10,264 bases of DNA, taken from NCBI GenBank assembly GCA_037446075.1, contig JBBIJH010000088.1, positions 1 through 10,264 on the forward strand, written 5' to 3'. The stretch is from JBBIJH01 sp037446075. Lineage in GTDB: Bacteria > Bacteroidota > Ignavibacteria > UBA10030 > JAHEZR01. A program made the translations under genes and the position numbers. Positions 5,654 to 10,264 of this stretch are shown here, piece by piece. How positions within the stretch are numbered: position 1 is the stretch's first letter; every line of letters starts with the position of its first letter. The notes under the pieces were generated by a model. The model was not told the origin of the DNA, searched no databases, and worked only from the letters and a program-made list of their open reading frames with translations.

Positions 5654-8600
5654 TTACCTCCCATGGCAATTCTTGTACTTCTTCCCACTCCCACAAGGAC
5701 ACGGATCGTTGCGGCCAATCTTTGCACCGACCCGCACCGGTTGCGGCTTGCCGGGCTTTGTTTCTGCGGGGGTGGCACCCGCCGCCACAGGTTCGCGATT
5801 CTCCTGGAATCCCATCCCAACAGCTTCCCGATGGGTCAGCGTGAGTTCGTGCGGGCGAGGAACTCGGGATGGACGGCGTGCGGGGATTTGCTCTGGGGCA
5901 GCGGGAAATAGTTTGAAGACGAGGTTGAGTACTTCCTGATTGATCATATCGAGCATCTCCGTGAACATCCGGAACGCCTCTGCCTTGTACTCGAGGAGTG
6001 GATCTTTCTGCCCGTACGCCCGAAGGTTGATCCCTTCTTTCAAGTCATCCATCTCACGGAGGTGTTCCTTCCACCGCTCGTCGATGACCTGCAACATCGC
6101 CATCCGTTCGAGCTGGGCCATGAGGTCTCTCCCGATCCGTTCTTCTTTTCTCTTGTAAAACTCCAGTGCTGCTTTCATCACTTCCTCGATCACGCCGTCT
6201 CTGCCCAGCGACTGGAATTTTTCCGGTGGAAGATCAACTTCTGTGAGCAGATTTCTCCTCAATTCTTCCTTCAGTTGTCCGATGTCTCCAGCATCATAGT
6301 ATTTGTCAACCGTCTTCGTTACAAGATCTCTGAGCATATCATGGATATCGTCCTTCAAATGCTCACCGATCAACGCATGGCGTCGCAGCGAGTAAATGAT
6401 CTCCCGCTGCTGGTTCATCACGTTGTCGTATTCAAGAAGTCGCTTTCGGATCGCGAAGTTGTTCTCCTCTACTTTTTTCTGCGCCCGCTCCACCGATCTC
6501 GTGATCATCCGGTGCTGAATCACTTCACCTTCCTTCAACCCCATCCTCTCCATGATTCTGGCGATGCGCTCACTACCGAAGAGTCGCATCAAGTCATCTT
6601 CGAGGGAGAGATAGAACCTCGAAGATCCAGGATCCCCCTGCCTTCCGGAACGTCCACGCAACTGGCGGTCGATGCGCCGAGCTTCGTGTCGCTCCGTGCC
6701 GATAATGTGAAGCCCGCCGATTTCGGCGATCCCCGGCCCAAGTTTGATGTCGGTGCCTCGACCGGCCATGTTCGTTGCGATCGTGACAGCCCCCGGAAGT
6801 CCTGCGTGCGCTATGATTTCTGCTTCGCGCTGGTGCTGCTTTGCATTCAGCACATTGTGAGGAATGCCCTTTCGTTTCAGCATCCGACTGATCGTCTCAG
6901 ATACTTCAACGCTCGTCGTCCCGACCAGCACGGGGCGATTGATCCGCCTTAGCTCTTCGATCTCTTCAATGACGGCGTTGTACTTTTCGCGCTTGGTCTT
7001 GTAAATAACATCATCGTTGTCAGTTGGGATCATCGGCTTGTTTGTAGGGATCACGACGACGTCGAGCTTGTAGATATCCATGAATTCGGCGGCTTCTGTC
7101 TCCGCTGTCCCCGTCATCCCCGCCAGTTTCTTATAGAGGCGAAAGTAATTCTGCAGCGTGATCGTTGCAAGCGTCTGGGTGTCACGCTCGACCTTCACAC
7201 CTTCTTTTGCCTCAATCGCTTGATGCAGCCCATCCGAGTAACGCCGGCCAGGGAGCAAACGTCCGGTGAATTCGTCCACGATCATGACCTTGCCGTCCTC
7301 TGTCACGACGTACTCATCATCCTTCTCGTAGAGCGCATAGGCTCGGAGAAGCTGCTGGACGGTGTGAATGCGATCGCTCCGGTCGGCGTACAGGGCGTGG
7401 AGTTCGTCTTTCTTAACCTGTTTTTGTTCCGGTGTGAGATTCGGGTCGTTCTCGATGATACTCAGCTCGGTCCCAATATCGGGGAGGACGAATAGGTCCT
7501 TATCATCCTGCGATGTTGCCAGAAACTGACGGCCCTTCTCCGTCAAGTCAATGGTATGATTCCTCTCATCGATGCTGAAGTAAAGCTCATCGTCGATCTC
7601 GTGCATCCGGCGTGACTGGTCACGGAGAAAATCTTTCTCAACCTCCTGCATCAGAGTTTTGTTTGCCGGTTCGGCAAACAACTTCATAAGACGCTTGTTC
7701 TTTGGCAGGCCACGATGAGCGCGGAGGAGTTGAACACCCGCCTCGTACGTTTTTCCCTGGGCAAGGAGCTCCTCAGCCTCTGCGACAATTTTCGCCACTA
7801 GGTTCCTTTGAGCGTTGACGAGTCGCTCAATCCGAGGCTTCATCTCAGCAAATTTTTGATCCTCGGAACTGACCGGCCCACTGATGATCAAAGGCGTCCT
7901 TGCTTCGTCGATCAAGACGGAATCCACTTCGTCAACGATCGCATAGTAATGGCCCCGTTGCACCATCTCTTCCGTGCTCACGACCATATTGTCGCGGAGA
8001 TAGTCAAAGCCGAATTCGTTGTTCGTCCCATACGTGATGTCACAGAGGTACTGGGCGCGACGCTGCTGAGAATCCATCATCGTCTGGATGCAACCTACCG
8101 TCAGGCCAAGGAATTCAAACACCTTCCCCATCCATTGGCGGTCCCGCAGAGCAAGGTAGTCGTTGACCGTCACCAGATGAACGCCGTGGCCTGGAAGTGC
8201 ATTCAAATATAAGGGCATCACGGCAACGAGTGTTTTGCCTTCGCCTGTCGCCATCTCGGCGATCTTCCCTTCGTGGAGCACAATTGCGCCCATGAGCTGT
8301 ACGTCGAAGGGCACCATGTCCCACAGGATTTTACGACCCGTCACCTCCCACGACGTCCCAAGTAACCGCCGACAGGCTTCTTTCACGACAGCATAGGCCT
8401 CAGGCAGGAGCTCATCAAGAATCTCTTGTTCGGTTTCATACAGTTCTTCTTCCAGTTCCTCGATCTCGTTGTACATCGATTCGCGCTCTTCCGGTGACAG
8501 GTCTTCTTTCAGCCGCTCCTTTCTGTGCGCTATCCCAGCTTCGAGATCTTTGGTGCGCTCTTTGATCCGTGCTCGGAATTCCTCCGTCTTCGCTCGGAGC

Positions 8601-8722
8601 TGCTCATCCGATAAGGACTTGTACTCCTCGAAGTGACGATTGATCTCCGCAACCCTCGGTAAAAGGGCCTTGATATCCTTAACGTGTTTGCTGGGGAATA
8701 TTTTTTTCAGTAGGCCGAGCAT
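5654..8722 (-). CDS. secA: Preprotein translocase ATPase SecA
   Basis: SecA is the cytoplasmic ATPase that drives unfolded preproteins through SecYEG. This 1022-residue copy is complete. Walker A is ATGEGKT (158-164) and the Walker B region is VDEVDSVLIDEAR (263-275). NBD2 carries ATNMAGRGTDIKLGPG (649-664) and RQLRGRSGRQGDPGSSRFY (686-704). The helical scaffold includes DERWKEHLREMDDLKEGI (881-898). The C-terminal zinc site is C1008-X-C1010-X8-C1019-H1020, which binds SecB or ribosomes in characterised homologues. It is about 120 residues longer than the E. coli protein (901). One highly charged insertion covers about 55-100 and a second sits in NBD1 at about 290-370. From memory, both occur in Bacteroidetes/Chlorobi-type SecA. 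The start lies 12 bases after the stop of the retropepsin-like gene, and AGGGAC (8731-8736) overlaps that stop, so translation is probably coupled. Confidence 0.98.
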   Translation of the reverse strand: MLGLLKKIFPSKHVKDIKALLPRVAEINRHFEEYKSLSDEQLRAKTEEFRARIKERTKDLEAGIAHRKERLKEDLSPEERESMYNEIEELEEELYETEQEILDELLPEAYAVVKEACRRLLGTSWEVTGRKILWDMVPFDVQLMGAIVLHEGKIAEMATGEGKTLVAVMPLYLNALPGHGVHLVTVNDYLALRDRQWMGKVFEFLGLTVGCIQTMMDSQQRRAQYLCDITYGTNNEFGFDYLRDNMVVSTEEMVQRGHYYAIVDEVDSVLIDEARTPLIISGPVSSEDQKFAEMKPRIERLVNAQRNLVAKIVAEAEELLAQGKTYEAGVQLLRAHRGLPKNKRLMKLFAEPANKTLMQEVEKDFLRDQSRRMHEIDDELYFSIDERNHTIDLTEKGRQFLATSQDDKDLFVLPDIGTELSIIENDPNLTPEQKQVKKDELHALYADRSDRIHTVQQLLRAYALYEKDDEYVVTEDGKVMIVDEFTGRLLPGRRYSDGLHQAIEAKEGVKVERDTQTLATITLQNYFRLYKKLAGMTGTAETEAAEFMDIYKLDVVVIPTNKPMIPTDNDDVIYKTKREKYNAVIEEIEELRRINRPVLVGTTSVEVSETISRMLKRKGIPHNVLNAKQHQREAEIIAHAGLPGAVTIATNMAGRGTDIKLGPGIAEIGGLHIIGTERHEARRIDRQLRGRSGRQGDPGSSRFYLSLEDDLMRLFGSERIARIMERMGLKEGEVIQHRMITRSVERAQKKVEENNFAIRKRLLEYDNVMNQQREIIYSLRRHALIGEHLKDDIHDMLRDLVTKTVDKYYDAGDIGQLKEELRRNLLTEVDLPPEKFQSLGRDGVIEEVMKAALEFYKRKEERIGRDLMAQLERMAMLQVIDERWKEHLREMDDLKEGINLRAYGQKDPLLEYKAEAFRMFTEMLDMINQEVLNLVFKLFPAAPEQIPARRPSRVPRPHELTLTHREAVGMGFQENREPVAAGATPAETKPGKPQPVRVGAKIGRNDPCPCGSGKKYKNCHGR

Positions 8723-8730
8723 TCTCTTCT

Positions 8731-8736
8731 GTCCCT
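8731..8736 (-). promoter_or_regulatory. Ribosome binding site of secA overlapping the upstream stop codon
   Basis: AGGGAC lies eight bases before the secA ATG. Its first two bases (8735-8736) belong to the TAG stop (8735-8737) of the preceding gene. This overlap suits translational coupling of the two genes. The match is moderate, and the purine-rich GAAGAGA nearer the ATG could also contribute. Confidence 0.45.
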
Positions 8737-9133
8737 ATTCTCGCTGAGAATGGTAAAAGTATGCGACGCCCTTCGGTCGAGTGAACTCCAGTTTTCGGGT
8801 AGTGGGATCTAATTTCAGGCCAATATTTTCGAGTGTCTCGACACCAATCACAGTCTGCGCGCCTTCGAAGGTAACGCCAATAGCTGGGGCTTCAACTCCC
8901 CCGATTGTTATTGCTACTCCGTACGCCTTCGCTTTGACTTTCTGCCCGGTGCCGAGCTCGAGTTCCAGTTCTCCCGGGATGATCGCCACACCAACCTCCT
9001 CTAAGACTCTCGAGGGCAGAATGGTATAAGTAGCCCCGGTGTCGATAAGCGCATTTTTCATTTCCACAATCGTCTTGCTACCTCTAATTCTCATTTCTGT
9101 GTGGAGATGTCCCGTGTTCGTCCCTTGTTGCAT
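8735..9133 (-). CDS. Retropepsin-like (clan AA) aspartic protease
   Basis: This is a small single-domain protein of 132 residues. ALIDTGATYTILP (28-40) holds the catalytic D31-T32-G33 of retroviral-type aspartic proteases, followed by a flap-like strand pair (GTGQKVKAKAYGVAITIGG, 61-79). VIGVETLENIGLKLDP (95-110) is the second conserved block of bacterial and archaeal homologues (COG5550-like, by memory). Active enzymes are homodimers sharing two DTG motifs. There is no signal peptide or membrane segment, so it should be cytoplasmic. The substrate is unknown. The ATG at 9133 lacks a clear Shine-Dalgarno. ATGs at codons 14 and 25 are alternatives, but the first-strand residues GHLHTEMRI favour 9133. 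It shares a promoter-like region and 12-base spacing with secA, so the two are probably made together. Whether it acts on SecA or its clients is untested. Confidence 0.85.
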   Translation of the reverse strand: MQQGTNTGHLHTEMRIRGSKTIVEMKNALIDTGATYTILPSRVLEEVGVAIIPGELELELGTGQKVKAKAYGVAITIGGVEAPAIGVTFEGAQTVIGVETLENIGLKLDPTTRKLEFTRPKGVAYFYHSQRE

Positions 9134-9164
9134 CGCGGAACAAGACCCTGAATACTTTCAATCC

Positions 9165-9193
9165 AATATACTGACCACAGAGCTCTTTATCAA
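9165..9193 (-). promoter_or_regulatory. Predicted promoter of the retropepsin-secA unit
   Basis: On the minus strand, TTGATA (9188-9193) and TATATT (9165-9170) are separated by exactly 17 bases, each one base from the sigma-70 consensus. The -10 stretch TATATTGG also resembles the Bacteroidetes TAnnTTTG element apart from one base. It sits 31 bases before the retropepsin start and after the stop codon of the CBM9-like gene, the right place for an operon promoter. Not proven. Confidence 0.5.
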
Positions 9194-9206
9194 GAAAAGA
9201 GGCCCG

Positions 9207-10264
9207 TCAAATCGTGAAACCCACCTCTTTCATACGAGCCAGCACGCGTTCCATCCCGAAGTTTCTCACCTCTCCGTACTTCTCCCCGGAGGGAAGGAAA
9301 AGAAGACTACCAAAGCTCGATGGATCCCATTCACGTACCTGTGACGTGGCAACGGACTTTCTCTTGGCACCCTCTTTTTCATCTATATCACTGACGGCAA
9401 GCGAGAACCCAAGAGAGCCTGGAGGCCCTTCGAGATCGAGCACGAAAAACGGGACCTTTATCTGAAGCCCGTATCCCTGAACCCTCTTCCGCGCCGTGAC
9501 TCCAATTCCCTGGATTCCTTTCTTCTGTCTCTCAGAGGGATCGCGCCGAAGAGTGAGGTTCACTCGTGGTCGCACACGCCTGAAGTCTCCCGGCGACACG
9601 GCAATGAAGACCACGTTGCTATCAGGCTGGAAACGAAAATTTGGGGCGTTTCCTCCGGAAGGATTCATGCGAAGACCGAGCCGGTCGAACCACAATTCGA
9701 CGTGGTCCCCTTCGCTGGCATTTGACAGGCCGGCAACGAGCGAGTCGTCAGTGACTTTGACAAAGCAGTATAGAGCAGAGTCGTCAAAAGAAAGCGTTGT
9801 CGAAAAACTCAAGTCACGCGGACCATGCCAATAGTCTTTGCCGGTTAAAAAGTATTTCATCGAAGTATCTCGAACCTCCACGGCAAAGCCAGGGGGGAGC
9901 TTTCGCCCCACTCGGTACGCGGGGAAAGTATAGAAGAGTGCCTTCAGAAAGCTCCTGCCGTTTACAGTATTGAAGAAACTTTCCGATGAAGAAAGGGATG
10001 TATAGTTGTTATAGACTTCGTAACCAAGCTCCTCCCCACCCTCCGTTCGGAGCGTTCGGCGACCGACCTCGAAGCGGTCAACGAGAAGGAAGCTCTCATT
10101 TCGAAAGGCGTATCCATAGATGAACCAATGGTGGTCTCGCTCCTTCCTTGTCATGAAGCAGATACCTCGTTCAATGGTGAACCCCACCTCGATTGGAATC
10201 TCATAGTATCGCACCGGCATTTTCTTCGCCTCAATGAACGACCCATCAGCGCATACGAAGAAAT
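9207..10264 (-). CDS. Protein with C-terminal CBM9-like carbohydrate-binding domain (5' end beyond the window)
   Basis: The frame is open to the right edge with no stop, so the gene probably starts outside the window. The first ATG inside is at 10220 (337 residues), with GAGG eight bases upstream. It lacks a signal peptide and seems to begin mid-domain. Counting from that ATG, about 137-311 resembles the carbohydrate-binding family 9-like beta-sandwich: SFDDSALYCFVKVTDDSL (144-161), DHVELWFD (172-179), QGYGLQIKVPF (248-258), LGFSLAVSDID (270-280) and DPSSFGSLLFLPSG (299-312). Family members bind sugars or sit on exported enzymes of polysaccharide breakdown. The region before it (YYEIPIEVGFTIERG, WFIYGYAFRNESF, VDRFEVGRR) is unrecognised and beta-rich. 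The gene ends 73 bases before the retropepsin-like gene, with a promoter-like sequence between, so it is probably a separate unit. Export is inferred from the domain, not seen. Confidence 0.75.
   Translation of the reverse strand, partial: FFVCADGSFIEAKKMPVRYYEIPIEVGFTIERGICFMTRKERDHHWFIYGYAFRNESFLLVDRFEVGRRTLRTEGGEELGYEVYNNYTSLSSSESFFNTVNGRSFLKALFYTFPAYRVGRKLPPGFAVEVRDTSMKYFLTGKDYWHGPRDLSFSTTLSFDDSALYCFVKVTDDSLVAGLSNASEGDHVELWFDRLGLRMNPSGGNAPNFRFQPDSNVVFIAVSPGDFRRVRPRVNLTLRRDPSERQKKGIQGIGVTARKRVQGYGLQIKVPFFVLDLEGPPGSLGFSLAVSDIDEKEGAKRKSVATSQVREWDPSSFGSLLFLPSGEKYGEVRNFGMERVLARMKEVGFTI

Noticed and set aside
6062..6952. 296-codon open frame on the plus strand
   Set aside because: It lies antisense within secA. 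The sequence shows no domain, and secA conservation explains the open frame.

Overview
All seven genes I can support lie on the minus strand, so transcription runs from the right edge to the left. The best indicator of the host is the 754-residue secreted protein ending in a type A sorting domain of the type IX secretion system (T9SS), with the NPFNPST motif. The long SecA, with two insertions and a CXCX8CH tail, fits the same picture. Together they suggest a bacterium of the Fibrobacteres-Chlorobi-Bacteroidetes (FCB) superphylum, for example Ignavibacteria, Kryptonia or KSB1-like. No single gene allows a firmer placement. Two runs of N, one bordered by a piece of Illumina adapter, show that this is a draft scaffold, probably assembled from a metagenome.

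Layout from right to left. (1) 9207-10264: the end of a protein with a CBM9-like carbohydrate-binding domain, cut by the window edge. (2) A good promoter-like pair at 9165-9193 precedes a small retropepsin-like aspartic protease (8735-9133) and secA (5654-8722). These two are 12 bases apart and look like one transcription unit. (3) A strong hairpin at 5550-5583 is followed by a DUF5618/HEPN-like protein (5152-5529). (4) After a degenerate 14-base repeat come a small predicted lipoprotein (4733-5032) and a secreted zinc metalloprotease with a T9SS tail (2428-4692). (5) After a large imperfect inverted repeat at 2338-2422 comes a secreted Asp-box (BNR) beta-propeller protein. It begins at 2312 and runs off the left edge through both assembly gaps.

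How the genes fit together: T9SS cargo first crosses the inner membrane through SecYEG, driven by SecA. The metalloprotease, and probably the propeller protein and the CBM9-like protein, are therefore clients of the secA product, although being neighbours does not prove a functional link. The leftmost genes look like exported degradative or surface functions. The centre is housekeeping secretion. I found no CRISPR array, tRNA, rRNA, insertion sequence or phage gene. No clear new multi-gene system is visible. The most unusual points are the retropepsin-like gene coupled to secA, the orphan HEPN-like gene, and the intergenic palindromes.
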